Assembly: GCF_028823535.1 (NCBI RefSeq)
Contig: NZ_JAQIYM010000090.1
Span: 62,001-126,000, forward strand
Length of the DNA stretch: 64,000 nucleotides
From: Pseudomonas serbica
GTDB lineage: Bacteria; Pseudomonadota; Gammaproteobacteria; Pseudomonadales; Pseudomonadaceae
Reading direction: 5' to 3'
The translations under genes and the position numbers were made by a program. Every line of letters starts with the position of its first letter. Within the stretch, counting starts at the first letter, position 1. Below are positions 35,078 to 43,336 of the stretch, piece after piece. The notes beneath the pieces were generated by a model, which was given only the letters and a program-made list of their open reading frames with translations, made no database searches and was not told the DNA's origin.

Positions 35078-35322
35078 GAGCGTGTGAATGCCTCACGCTC
35101 GTAAAATATGAAATTCTGGCATTCAAGAGTGTGCAAAAGCTTCCTCGCTCTTAAAAACCAGAAGAGGCCCGCGAGGCACCCGTCATGGTCAGCCGATAAC
35201 AGGCAAGTAGTGGCAGGCTAGGCAGCGGCTAGCCAAACAAATCAGTTACACCATGGCTTAGCGACAATCTTTGACCGTGGAGTAGCAGGCAGCAAAAAGG
35301 ACGAGCAAGCTCGTCCTTTTTC
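35078..35322 (+). ncRNA. Putative structured RNA, about 245 nt
   Basis: Bounded by a promoter and a strong terminator (35294-35321) with no long ORF. It contains stable hairpins: CGAGCGTG/CACGCTCG at its 5' end, then AAGAG/CTCTT, then GGCTAG/CTAGCC near 35220. It includes a possible 37-codon ORF from 35108 without a ribosome site. It does not match RNase P RNA, tmRNA or 6S RNA features that I can recognise. Fills the 427-nt gap between the nuclease and dcd. Confidence 0.45.
35294..35321 (+). terminator. Bidirectional terminator
   Basis: AAAAAGGACGAG-CAAG... symmetric stem GGACGAGC/GCTCGTCC flanked by A5 and T5, ending the ncRNA and also facing dcd. Confidence 0.88.
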
Positions 35323-35333
35323 ATGGGTGCATA

Positions 35334-35900
35334 TCAGGTGCGAGGCAGGGTGACGCCACGTTGGCCCTGGTACTTACCGCCACGATCCTTGTACGACACT
35401 TCACAGTCTTCGTCGGATTCGAAGAACAGCATCTGAGCCACGCCCTCGTTGGCGTAGATCTTCGCCGGCAGCGTGGTCGTGTTGGAGAACTCCAGAGTCA
35501 CATGGCCTTCCCATTCGGGCTCAAGCGGCGTCACGTTGACGATAATGCCGCAGCGGGCGTAGGTGCTCTTGCCCAGGCATACGGTCAGCACATTGCGCGG
35601 AATGCGGAAATATTCGACGGTGCTGGCCAAGGCGAAGGAGTTCGGTGGAATGATGCACACGTCGCTATGAACGTCGACGAAGCTGCCTTCATCGAAGGCC
35701 TTTGGATCGACGACTGCTGAATTGATGTTGGTAAACACCTTGAAGTGAGTGGTGCAGCGTACATCGTAGCCGTAGCTCGACACGCCGTAGGAGATCAAAC
35801 GGCTATCTTCGCTGCCGCGTACCTGGCGCTCAACGAAAGGCTCGATCATGCCGTGTTCCTGCGCCATGCGGCGGATCCACTTGTCTGGTTTGATGCTCAT
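35334..35900 (-). CDS. dcd: dCTP deaminase
   Basis: Converts dCTP to dUTP for dTTP synthesis. 188 aa, full length. Signature GKSTYARCGIIVNVTPLEPEWEGHVTLEFSN (written in part) includes the catalytic Glu and the Arg/Ser that bind the triphosphate. N-terminal MSIKPDKWIRRMAQ and C-terminal YQGQRGVTLPRT are typical of pseudomonad Dcd. GAGG is upstream of ATG. Together with folA it would support nucleotide supply. Confidence 0.97.
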   Translation of the reverse strand: MSIKPDKWIRRMAQEHGMIEPFVERQVRGSEDSRLISYGVSSYGYDVRCTTHFKVFTNINSAVVDPKAFDEGSFVDVHSDVCIIPPNSFALASTVEYFRIPRNVLTVCLGKSTYARCGIIVNVTPLEPEWEGHVTLEFSNTTTLPAKIYANEGVAQMLFFESDEDCEVSYKDRGGKYQGQRGVTLPRT

Positions 35901-35968
35901 TAAAACCTCAGGTCATTTTGTCTGAAAAAGGCGGTCGAGCTAGCAGTCAATTTTACGTGACCGATGAC

Positions 35969-36484
35969 TCAGAAATAAAGCCAGAGAATGCTGACGTTCA
36001 ACAACAGCACTAGGCCAATGGTGAATGCACCCATATGCAGACTTTGGCGAACGCCATCGACGTACACGTGGTTCGGAATTCTTTGGGCCGGCAGCATATG
36101 GGGTCGCAGTGAAGAGGGGACACTCTTTAGAAAGTGATTGGCAGTGTCCGCCTTGGCGACGAAGATTTTGCGCCAGCGCGGCCAAAACCAGGGCCCTGCA
36201 TTCAGTTCCAATGCATAGTGGAACGTCAAGTCGGTGCCGGAGGTCTTAGGTGTGATTTTGTACAGGGCCATGCGCCAAGGGTAAGTCCGCTGCGCCTGAT
36301 CGCAATAACGTAGCTTGTTCTCAGCAAGGAAATGAGTGAGCTTGGCCTCGGATGGCATCTGGTAAAGACAGAGATAGATCAGGTATGAAGGCAAGGCCAT
36401 CAAACACAGATACTCCAGGTAGAAACCGTAAGTCACCATGATCAGGTCAACTAATAGAGGCCGTCCAGCAAACAAATGGCGCAT
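35969..36484 (-). CDS. Membrane protein, 171 aa
   Basis: Hydrophobic segments at about 11-40 and 148-168 flank a soluble domain (WRMALYKITPKTSGTDLTFHYALEL). ATG 36484 (MRHLF) follows GGGAAA; an upstream ATG at 36505 is possible. Family not recognised. Confidence 0.65.
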   Translation of the reverse strand: MRHLFAGRPLLVDLIMVTYGFYLEYLCLMALPSYLIYLCLYQMPSEAKLTHFLAENKLRYCDQAQRTYPWRMALYKITPKTSGTDLTFHYALELNAGPWFWPRWRKIFVAKADTANHFLKSVPSSLRPHMLPAQRIPNHVYVDGVRQSLHMGAFTIGLVLLLNVSILWLYF

Positions 36485-36639
36485 AGATTTCCCGCATTCT
36501 TGCAATAAGAAAGAGTCAAATCAACTACTTAGATAACAAAGGTGAGGTTATTCGTCGGTTCTGTATTAGGAAGCTAGACTCTTTCTATGGGGTATTACAC
36601 CCAATTAAATTGTTGAAAGCCCATATTTTAAAGGGGTGT

Positions 36640-37200
36640 TCATCCGGCCCAGACACGAACACCTGCCGTGTCGACATGGACGAAATTGTTTTTGATGTAG
36701 ATGCCCACGCCACCGGCGCCGATCACCCGACCCATCGCGGCAAGCAATTTTGTAGAGACGCCCGGTACGTGCAGATCCGTGGCCGTTCCGCGCATGTGTT
36801 GCGAGTTTTTCGCCGACCCCTTCGTGCGTTTGTTGTGTTCCGGAGTCCGGTAACCTGAAAGAACATGAATTTCGCCATTGCGACCTTCGAGGATCAACCA
36901 CTGTTGGATGATGAACAAGGTGTCTAGTAGTGTGGGATCCATGTACACAACCGCGTTGTAGTCCACATCGCGGAGCATCCAGTTGGCCATGCTGTAGCCC
37001 TGGCGATCCAGGCCACTGTTTTTTCGCCAGTAGCAAAAACGCCGGGTCTCTTTGGACTTCACCCGCGTTAGCGTAAGGCAGCGATCCTGGTTCAACAGGT
37101 TGGTTTTCCAGTCGAGCGTCTGTGCCTCAGCCGGGGAAGGCGAGAAGAACTGAAGGCAGGCGAGTAGGATCAGTGCAGGCAGCGTTTTGAGAACAACCAC
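36640..37200 (-). CDS. M15A/DUF882 peptidoglycan peptidase-like protein
   Basis: A signal peptide ending AEAQ is followed by a domain with SGYRTPEHN (about 113), QHMRGTATDLHVPG (about 133) and FVHVDTAGVRVW at the C-terminus. These give the His/Asp/His zinc ligands of YcbK/MepK-like murein endopeptidases. It would cut cross-links in the periplasm. GTG 37200 with GAGAG upstream is preferred; TTG 37230 is in frame. Confidence 0.85.
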   Translation of the reverse strand: MVVLKTLPALILLACLQFFSPSPAEAQTLDWKTNLLNQDRCLTLTRVKSKETRRFCYWRKNSGLDRQGYSMANWMLRDVDYNAVVYMDPTLLDTLFIIQQWLILEGRNGEIHVLSGYRTPEHNKRTKGSAKNSQHMRGTATDLHVPGVSTKLLAAMGRVIGAGGVGIYIKNNFVHVDTAGVRVWAG

Positions 37201-37334
37201 GATGAGCTCTCGCGTAGATGAGTGCGGCAATTATTGCAAATCGTTATGGGATCACGAAGACAAATTTGTCTTGAGTGATGTCAGGCAGGGAGATATTGTG
37301 AGGTGTTGTTCAATAAACTCTCCAAGGCCTTTCC

Positions 37335-37610
37335 ATGACTGAAGATCTCAGCCCAATCGCTCGCGAAAAACTCACCAAGCTCATTCTTGAGCTGAACGAT
37401 GCTGCCACCAAGCTCAATACGCTCTCGATGAAAAAGCTGCCGAAGGAAGACTTGGTCGCCCTGGGTGGGCTGAATGATCGGGTTGCCGTTTACCTGCAAG
37501 ATATCGTGCTGATGTTGGCCGACACGAGCCCGCTGCACATTGAGGCAGTCATGGAGTTCATTGGCGTGGTCGAAAACTGCGTCGATCAGATTGCTCAGAT
37601 CGAGGCCTGA
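37335..37610 (+). CDS. Hypothetical protein, 91 aa
   Basis: Small acidic helical protein, no motif. AAGG lies 8 nt before ATG. Followed by a strong terminator. Confidence 0.7.
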   Translation: MTEDLSPIAREKLTKLILELNDAATKLNTLSMKKLPKEDLVALGGLNDRVAVYLQDIVLMLADTSPLHIEAVMEFIGVVENCVDQIAQIEA

Positions 37611-37620
37611 GCCTAAAGGA

Positions 37621-37653
37621 CGCCGCCCTCACGCAAGGCGAGGGCGGCGTTTT
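37621..37653 (+). terminator. Rho-independent terminator
   Basis: CGCCGCCCTC/GAGGGCGGCG 10-bp stem with T4; it also serves the convergent gene. Confidence 0.88.
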
Positions 37654-37655
37654 GG

Positions 37656-38537
37656 TCAGAGGCTGAACTCATCCGCTGAAGCTTCCTGCGGAGTGATGGT
37701 ACGGATCTTCTTGATCGCCTTGTAGCCGGCATGCGCCGTCTGATAGGCCTTGGTTCGATCCTTCAGAATCTCGTCATCCCCGAAGAACACGAACTTCAAC
37801 TTGTCGGCCAGGCCAGGCTCTTTTACCGCCGTGGCGCGGAAGTACTCCGTCATACCCTCGATGATGGAGCGCTCGACCAGATAGTTCGGCTGGTCGAAGC
37901 CATTGATGATGTCTCGCTTGGTGTCCAGGGCATCCGCGCAGGCCTTTTTCACACCGAAGATGTAAGCATCTTGTAGGGTGGCGAGTTGGTCATCAGCGGC
38001 GACGTCGTACCCCATGGTGCGCAGGATCATCAAGTTCGTCACTTTCAGATCCGTTAGGGCGAAGTCAGCCCATTTTTCTTGTCTGGCTACTTCTCGGACT
38101 ACGTTCTGCTGGGTGGACAACAACTTATCCGTGGTCTGTTCGACCTCGTTGATGTACGCGGCGCCGTGGCCCTTCGGATTGAACGCATGGCGCCAGCGAG
38201 CGCGTAGTTCGTCGTTTTCCTCCTTCAGACCTTTCAAGAACATGACCGCACCACCACCTGCGATCACGCTACCCGCAGCGGTCAACGCCGTCTGGTTTTG
38301 CATGGCGAAGTTTACGACCTGATCTTTCCAGGTCTGCAGGTGAGCGGCTGTGTAAGCCGGCAACTCAGTGACGCCGCCCGCCTTAATGGTTAAAGCGGTC
38401 AGCGCAATACCGCACAAGATGCCGGGGATCACGAGGTGGATGGCGTCATCCATCTTCTCGCTACTGAAGTCGAATTGCTTCAGGCGCTCTGCTTCACGGC
38501 TAACCACGTTGCGCAGGGCAGATTGGATGGTATTCAT
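37656..38537 (-). CDS. Membrane protein, 293 aa
   Basis: Two hydrophobic helices (about 34-52 and 84-102) followed by a long helical cytoplasmic domain. Same plan as the upstream 38651-39502 (an N-terminal SALRN/RDALKN helix with EARE, two helices, then a helical tail), so probably paralogues. ATG 38537 has AGAGAGGA upstream. Function unknown. Confidence 0.75.
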   Translation of the reverse strand: MNTIQSALRNVVSREAERLKQFDFSSEKMDDAIHLVIPGILCGIALTALTIKAGGVTELPAYTAAHLQTWKDQVVNFAMQNQTALTAAGSVIAGGGAVMFLKGLKEENDELRARWRHAFNPKGHGAAYINEVEQTTDKLLSTQQNVVREVARQEKWADFALTDLKVTNLMILRTMGYDVAADDQLATLQDAYIFGVKKACADALDTKRDIINGFDQPNYLVERSIIEGMTEYFRATAVKEPGLADKLKFVFFGDDEILKDRTKAYQTAHAGYKAIKKIRTITPQEASADEFSL

Positions 38538-38606
38538 AAGATGATCCTCTCTCTTTTCTTTTATCTTAGCTGGCAATACTCGGCTAAAGATACAGTTCAG
38601 AAACAG

Positions 38607-38632
38607 AAAATCCCGGCCATGGCCGGGATTCT
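38607..38632 (-). terminator. Rho-independent terminator
   Basis: AATCCCGGCC/GGCCGGGATT perfect stem with T-rich tail on the minus strand, after the gene 38651-39502. Confidence 0.85.
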
Positions 38633-38650
38633 CTTTTGAGGGGATAAGCC

Positions 38651-39502
38651 CTACATGCCGTGGCTCAGGCCGCTCTGATCGCGGGTTTTGTCCTGATATT
38701 TGTGCACCACCTGCAAGTCACGCAAAGCTTCCAGTCCAGATCTGACCAGCCGGAAGAGTTCCACATGGTTGTCCTTGGATTCTATACCAACAAAGCTTTT
38801 CAAGCTGGTGGTCAAGGCGTTTGGTACATCAGATTTGCTCTTGTAGTACTGGAGCATGCCTTCAGCAATGGCGTTCTGCGTCTTCGGGTGGCTGTTCAAG
38901 CTGTCGACATCCAGCTTGATGCCTTGCAGATCGGCGCCGACTACGGCGTATTGCAAGCCAAAGACGAAGGCGCGACCAAGTTCCGCCATTTCAGCACGCT
39001 CTTTTTTATCAAGACCATGATTCGCTAGGATGTCGGTGGTCAGATCGCTCTTATCCCCCAGCGTGTTGGCCAGCCAGTTCTTGCGGTTCGAAAGCTGCAA
39101 AGCTAGGTTATCGTTGGTGCGGGTTAGGCTTGTCCAGGCGGTTTGCGTGGCGACGATGATTTCTCTGCCCTTTGCTTTTTCCCTGCCTTTCTGGGTATCG
39201 CGGTGCTCAAGTAAGCCAACGCCAGACAGCATGAGGCCGACCGTACCGGAAATTCCGCTCAGGGCGTAGAGGAGATAGGTATGCTTTTGCGCAATCAGCG
39301 TAGTGTTTTCAGCCACCCGTTGAGAGACGTCCGCTATGGACTGGAACATGGAATCCAGGCCTGGCGCGAATGGGATCGCGGCGCCGACGGCAAGTAGCGT
39401 CACTGGAGCCACCAATGGCTTCACCTTGTCCAGGCTGAACAGTGGAGTCTTGGCTTCCCTGGCTTCACAGTTTTTCAAAGCGTCGCGGATACTAATTGGC
39501 AT
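38651..39502 (-). CDS. Membrane protein, 283 aa
   Basis: Two hydrophobic regions (about 28-48 and 79-105) and a helical tail. Structural paralogue of 37656-38537. ATG 39502 has GAGGGGAA upstream. The leaders of both genes share GCCAGCTAwG about 25 nt before the start, perhaps a common promoter or operator. Confidence 0.74.
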   Translation of the reverse strand: MPISIRDALKNCEAREAKTPLFSLDKVKPLVAPVTLLAVGAAIPFAPGLDSMFQSIADVSQRVAENTTLIAQKHTYLLYALSGISGTVGLMLSGVGLLEHRDTQKGREKAKGREIIVATQTAWTSLTRTNDNLALQLSNRKNWLANTLGDKSDLTTDILANHGLDKKERAEMAELGRAFVFGLQYAVVGADLQGIKLDVDSLNSHPKTQNAIAEGMLQYYKSKSDVPNALTTSLKSFVGIESKDNHVELFRLVRSGLEALRDLQVVHKYQDKTRDQSGLSHGM

Positions 39503-39575
39503 TGGATTCCCCTCTTTTCTCAAGCATAGCTGGCGCATTCATCGCAAAGCAACATAGATGCTTAATTGTCATATT

Positions 39576-40949
39576 TCACAGCCCGAGATCTTCACCGAAC
39601 ACCTGCCCAAGGTCTTGGTAGCTCATTTTCGGTAACCTCGACTTGTCGAGCCCGGCGCTGGCCAGGATCGCGACACTGCGTGATTGGAGATGCTTGAACA
39701 CGGTGTGATCAAAGTCATGCTCACGCACCAGCAAGGACACCAGGGCCTTGGCACCCTCGCGGGCCATGACGTCGATCTTCAGCTTGTCCTCGTTGGCGTA
39801 GACTCCGACTGGCGTACTGAACGCCTCGTAAGCCTGCATGACCTTCAGAGCGAAGCGGTTGGGATCAAAGCTACTCAGATCTTGTTTTTGGTAACCAAGG
39901 TTCTCAATTTGCTTGAAGGCGCGGAAGTGGGCGAGGGAGAAGTCATCGGCATCCACATCATCAAGCTCATCGACAACCTGGCCAAGAATAGACTGCGGCG
40001 CAGAAAGCAGATCGTCGAAGCTGTGAGTGTCTTTGATGTACCGCTTGTTGGGTACCGGGACGGTCGGCAAATAATTGAGCTTCATGACGACGTTGTGGCC
40101 AATGTCACCGATTCCCCATCTTGCGGTCTTATCCATTAATTCCTGGTAGACATAGCCGACACTTGCATTGTCGGTAACATCGTTTGGAACAAGGGAATGC
40201 AAGGCTCTGATCATTGCCTTTCGTGGTTCGCCGGTCAGGTTCTTGATGCAAAATTCAAAAACAGGCAGCCAGCGCTCGTTATTGTTGGTATGCCAATCGA
40301 CAAGCATCGTTTCCCATGCTTCGTGGCGGAACAGTTTTTTCCTGGCAACCTCGGGTGTGAGCAGGCCGCTTCGGGAAATAAAATCCGTTATGCTCTGGTT
40401 TGGGAGCGAAGGTACAGTGGAGCTATTAACGAAGAGCTCGGTGTTTTCTTGGTCAAAAAAATCTTCCGGTGTGGTGATGCCCTGGTCGAAGGCTCGACTC
40501 AGCGCCTGGATTTTCGTTATTGTCCAGTTTTCCTTCATCTGACTGCTCAACAACGCGAACTGAACCACCGAATTCAATTCCTGCCCCATATGGAAGATGT
40601 GCGGCTGAACGGCCTCGAAGCCCTCCAGAATACCCTTGGCAAGATTGTATCCTTCCGGAACCTCTTCCCCTGGGGCGGCCCACGTGCGGTTGTAGTAGAT
40701 CTGCTTAAAATCATCTGGCTTCACGCCATAATGCTGGAGCAGGCGGCCTACGACATGGGGTGACATTCCAACCATGACGGCAGTAACGGCGGGCACCCAT
40801 TTAGCGGAGGGAAGCTTGCAGATTCCACCCTCATCAAGATTGACTTGCCCATAATCGTGCATATCGGGGAAGTCCGGCGCGTAGTCCGAACCATACTGCC
40901 GAAATCCATTGATGAACTGTTTGTGCAGGGCGGAAACGTTGGTGGCCAT
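39576..40949 (-). CDS. DLGL-tail protein, 457 aa
   Basis: Ends GQVFGEDLGL. Related to the untailed 22160-23572 protein through its central and C-terminal helical regions. ATG 40949 (MATNVSAL) has AGAGAGGA upstream; the longer frame to 40994 is rejected. No catalytic motif. Confidence 0.8.
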   Translation of the reverse strand: MATNVSALHKQFINGFRQYGSDYAPDFPDMHDYGQVNLDEGGICKLPSAKWVPAVTAVMVGMSPHVVGRLLQHYGVKPDDFKQIYYNRTWAAPGEEVPEGYNLAKGILEGFEAVQPHIFHMGQELNSVVQFALLSSQMKENWTITKIQALSRAFDQGITTPEDFFDQENTELFVNSSTVPSLPNQSITDFISRSGLLTPEVARKKLFRHEAWETMLVDWHTNNNERWLPVFEFCIKNLTGEPRKAMIRALHSLVPNDVTDNASVGYVYQELMDKTARWGIGDIGHNVVMKLNYLPTVPVPNKRYIKDTHSFDDLLSAPQSILGQVVDELDDVDADDFSLAHFRAFKQIENLGYQKQDLSSFDPNRFALKVMQAYEAFSTPVGVYANEDKLKIDVMAREGAKALVSLLVREHDFDHTVFKHLQSRSVAILASAGLDKSRLPKMSYQDLGQVFGEDLGL

Positions 40950-41009
40950 CTTGATCCTCTCTTTAACTGACTGTACCTGTGGCGCACAACGCACGGCAAT
41001 TCTTGCTAA

Positions 41010-41798
41010 TTACGGGCTATAGCTGCTTGCCGATTCCTGCTCGAGGAGTCGCATGGCTCTGAGCTCTGGGCGGGAAAGTGTCCACTCCTGGCGGGTGTCC
41101 ATCTGCATTAGCGTGAGCCGGCCCTTATCGGAGGAGGCCCAGGTATCGATGTATAGGGTATTCCCAAGCAGTTGGGTGCGATCCACCAAAGAGTGGCCAA
41201 CGAAAACGGTGTCGATCCCGGTGACGCACGTGGTGTCTTTGAGCTCGTCTCGGGTGCGCATCCGCGTTGCAGCACAAACAATATTATCCAACCTTGCCGG
41301 GTTCTGTTCATGCTCCAAGGCGTGCGTAAAATCGTTCCAGTCGAAATGCGGGCATTCGGCATGGACAATGCCAAATCGCCGACCATCCAGGCACTCGACC
41401 TCAAGGGCGATGGGCAGCCCTTCAAATACCTGGACAAATTCCATGGCGAGATCAGGTTGCTCCCGCATAACAGGAACGAACCATTCGCCTCCATGCTCCT
41501 CATGAAACTCATCGCCACCCTTGTATGCGGCCACCAGCAACATGAGGTCGTGGTTGCCCGCAACGACGTGCACCCAGGGTTTGTAAATCCAGTCCAGGGC
41601 TTTGATGGATTCAGGCCCTCGGTCTATGAGGTCGCCGGCAATAATGAGGCGATCCTTGGTGGGATCGAAGCTCACTTTGTCGAGAAGTCTCTGCAGCAGG
41701 GTGTAGCAACCATGCACGTCGGCCACGATAAAGTCGCGGCCACGGGTATTGGCTGCCAGGCGCCTGAACAGGGGAACGCCGGGGATCCTGGTAAACAT
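41010..41798 (-). CDS. Metallophosphoesterase, PP2A/PrpA-type phosphatase
   Basis: Same motif series as 2485-3213: VADVHGCY (about 26), GDLIDRGPES (about 55), GNHDLM (about 83), VGHS (about 200). Shares NTRGRDFI and VSFDPTKDRLIIAGDL with that paralogue. 262 aa. The C-terminal extension is Ser-rich. Two copies suggest distinct partners. Confidence 0.9.
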   Translation of the reverse strand: MFTRIPGVPLFRRLAANTRGRDFIVADVHGCYTLLQRLLDKVSFDPTKDRLIIAGDLIDRGPESIKALDWIYKPWVHVVAGNHDLMLLVAAYKGGDEFHEEHGGEWFVPVMREQPDLAMEFVQVFEGLPIALEVECLDGRRFGIVHAECPHFDWNDFTHALEHEQNPARLDNIVCAATRMRTRDELKDTTCVTGIDTVFVGHSLVDRTQLLGNTLYIDTWASSDKGRLTLMQMDTRQEWTLSRPELRAMRLLEQESASSYSP

Positions 41799-41944
41799 TG
41801 AGCGGTGACCTCTGCGCTAGCTTACGTAGTAGTACCAGTATGTCAGAGGCGCAATGGGTATCCAAATACCGCCTCTGTCCGTTGCACTGGCGCCCAGCAT
41901 GGACGGTCGCGCATAATGAACAGATTAAGGATAGGGAAACGGCA

Positions 41945-42349
41945 ATGAGCATCTCGTTTCAAGAGCTCGATGATTTCATCCGTGACAATGCGGCAAAGCA
42001 GGTTGCTCGCAAGAAACTCTCCATGGGCCCACTGAAGGTGTACGTTCGCCTTACTACTCGGTTTATGGGATCTACTGTTGGTCGTACGCTCGACATCGCC
42101 GACGTTGAGGTTGATGACAGGCATAAAGGGCAGGGCGTCTTTCGACAATTTCTGAATCACGCAGAACGGGTTTCAAGCCAGCATGGGTTATCACTGTTCG
42201 TTCAGTCGATTATCAGCCCGCTGTTGAAGGATGCACTCAAGCGTAGAGGTTATGAGTTCACCGAGGGGTTTGAGGATTGCGCCTGGATGAGTGCTGACAG
42301 ACTTCGGAAAAAATACGAAGCTGCTGAAGAGTCGTCACCAAGCCCTTAG
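41945..42349 (+). CDS. GNAT-like acetyltransferase, 134 aa
   Basis: IADVEVDDRHKGQGVFRQFL (about 57) is the acetyl-CoA-binding R/K-GxGxF/G pyrophosphate loop of GNAT proteins, followed by the usual helix. The N-terminal third is unfamiliar and the fold is short. Substrate unknown. AGGATAGGGAAA lies before ATG. It is the last gene before the plus tRNA array. Confidence 0.72.
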   Translation: MSISFQELDDFIRDNAAKQVARKKLSMGPLKVYVRLTTRFMGSTVGRTLDIADVEVDDRHKGQGVFRQFLNHAERVSSQHGLSLFVQSIISPLLKDALKRRGYEFTEGFEDCAWMSADRLRKKYEAAEESSPSP

Positions 42350-42429
42350 TAATAAGACTGTCTGGAGAGGCCGCTCCTCGATTAGCCAAGCCCCTCTAAA
42401 AATAATTTCAACTTTTTTTAAAAATGTTG

Positions 42430-42458
42430 TTGACACGGTTTAGAAGGTTGTATTTAAT
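42430..42458 (+). promoter_or_regulatory. Sigma70 promoter of the plus tRNA array
   Basis: Consensus TTGACA, 17-nt spacer, TTTAAT. Predicted start near 42465, about 20 nt before the leader ORF. Confidence 0.88.
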
Positions 42459-42485
42459 TAAATCAACTCAACGGAGATACCGAAC

Positions 42486-42563
42486 ATGAACGCACACATT
42501 AACCACCAAGCGAAACAGATGGCGAATAATTATTTTGCCAAGTGGTGTGTGCGCCACGTGTAG
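42486..42563 (+). CDS. Leader peptide C, 25 aa, with codons matching the tRNA array
   Basis: GGAG lies 9 nt before ATG; the ORF ends in TAG. Composition A4 N4 H3 K2 Q2 V2 M2 and one each of C, F, I, R, W, Y. Of 24 internal codons only CGC (Arg) is not read by a tRNA in the array downstream. The ORF holds AAA and AAG, CAA and CAG, and GCA/GCG and GCC, matching the two Lys, two Gln and two Ala isoacceptors. It contains no Asp, Glu, Ser, Thr, Pro, Leu or Gly codon. Gly is the only confidently assigned array specificity missing. Inferred to be a stalling sensor, not a functional peptide. Confidence 0.85.
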   Translation: MNAHINHQAKQMANNYFAKWCVRHV

Positions 42564-42658
42564 GTAGCCTGTTTGGAGCCTACACTAGCGAAAGCAAGTG
42601 AAGGCTCAAGAAAACGGGAACTCAAAACCCCGGAGCCTTCAAAAGCTCCGGGGTTTTT
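42558..42658 (+). promoter_or_regulatory. Attenuator C: competing hairpins and terminator
   Basis: Four successive alternative helices can be drawn. GTGTAGG (42558, overlapping the stop) pairs with CCTACAC (42579). GGAGCC (42575) pairs with GGCTC (42603). TGAAGGCTC (42599) pairs with GAGCCTTCA (42633). Finally CCCCGGAGC (42628) pairs with GCTCCGGGG (42645), followed by T5. The third and fourth share bases and cannot coexist, so they act as antiterminator and terminator. Confidence 0.82.
42628..42658 (+). terminator. Attenuator C terminator
   Basis: Perfect 9-bp stem CCCCGGAGC/GCTCCGGGG and TTTTTG, 30 nt before the first tRNA of the array. Confidence 0.92.
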
Positions 42659-42688
42659 GTTTGCCTCGGAGAAACTAAGCGGCACATT

Positions 42689-42764
42689 GCAGCGGTAACT
42701 CAGTTGGTAGAGTGACGAGTTGAAAGCCCGTTGGTCACTGGTTCGATCCCAGTTCGCTGCACCA
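42689..42764 (+). tRNA. tRNA-Phe (GAA)
   Basis: Loop TTGAAAG; acceptor GCAGCGG/TCGCTGC; encoded ACCA. One A-C mismatch in the anticodon stem. Confidence 0.87.
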
Positions 42765-42813
42765 ATTTTAAGTCCTTCGAAAGCATGGAAGGCAGAACTA
42801 GAAAAAGTTTCAT

Positions 42814-42889
42814 TCCCTTGTAGCTCAGTTGGTAGAGCAGTTGACTGTTAATCATCAGGTCTCTGGTTCGAGTCCAGGCGGGGGAGCCA
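42814..42889 (+). tRNA. tRNA-Asn (GTT)
   Basis: Loop CTGTTAA; acceptor TCCCTTG/CGGGGGA with G-U pairs; encoded GCCA. Confidence 0.88.
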
Positions 42890-42947
42890 AATTTAAGACC
42901 TTCAAAAGCGTGGAAGGCAGAGTTTACAAGGGTTTCAAATGTTTAGA

Positions 42948-43023
42948 TCCCATATAGCTCAGTTGGTAGAGTACGTGACTGTTAATCACGGTGTCCCTGG
43001 TTCGAGTCCAGGTGTGGGAGCCA
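42948..43023 (+). tRNA. tRNA-Asn (GTT)
   Basis: Second Asn copy in this array. Loop CTGTTAA on stem CGTGA/TCACG; encoded GCCA. Confidence 0.9.
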
Positions 43024-43069
43024 ATTTCAAAGCAACTCAAGGTGTTTAAATTGAGTAGCTATTAGTTCT

Positions 43070-43145
43070 GGTGACGTGGCTGAGTTGGTTAGGCAAATGA
43101 TTGCAAATCATTTTTACGCGGGTTCAAGTCCCGCCGTTATCTCCA
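43070..43145 (+). tRNA. tRNA-Cys (GCA)
   Basis: Loop TTGCAAA on stem AATGA/TCATT; discriminator T as expected for Cys; encoded CCA. Confidence 0.87.
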
Positions 43146-43252
43146 GATTTTAATGTTTTAAGAGTTTAAAATAAGTTGTTGACATCGATAAAAATACAAT
43201 ATTCAATGGTCTTCATAAAGTTTTTGAAAGTGTTATCGATTAAATGTTTACC

Positions 43253-43336
43253 GGGGAAGTAGGTGAGTGGCCAAAGCCGTCTGACTGTAAATCGGATATT
43301 AATTTTTCGAAGGTTCGAATCCTTCCTTCCCCACCA
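43253..43336 (+). tRNA. tRNA-Tyr (GTA)
   Basis: 84 nt with long variable arm; loop CTGTAAA; acceptor GGGGAAG/CTTCCCC; encoded ACCA. Confidence 0.9.

Noticed and set aside
35078..35322. tmRNA or RNase P RNA
   Set aside because: No tRNA-like ends and no recognisable conserved cores; left as an unclassified RNA.
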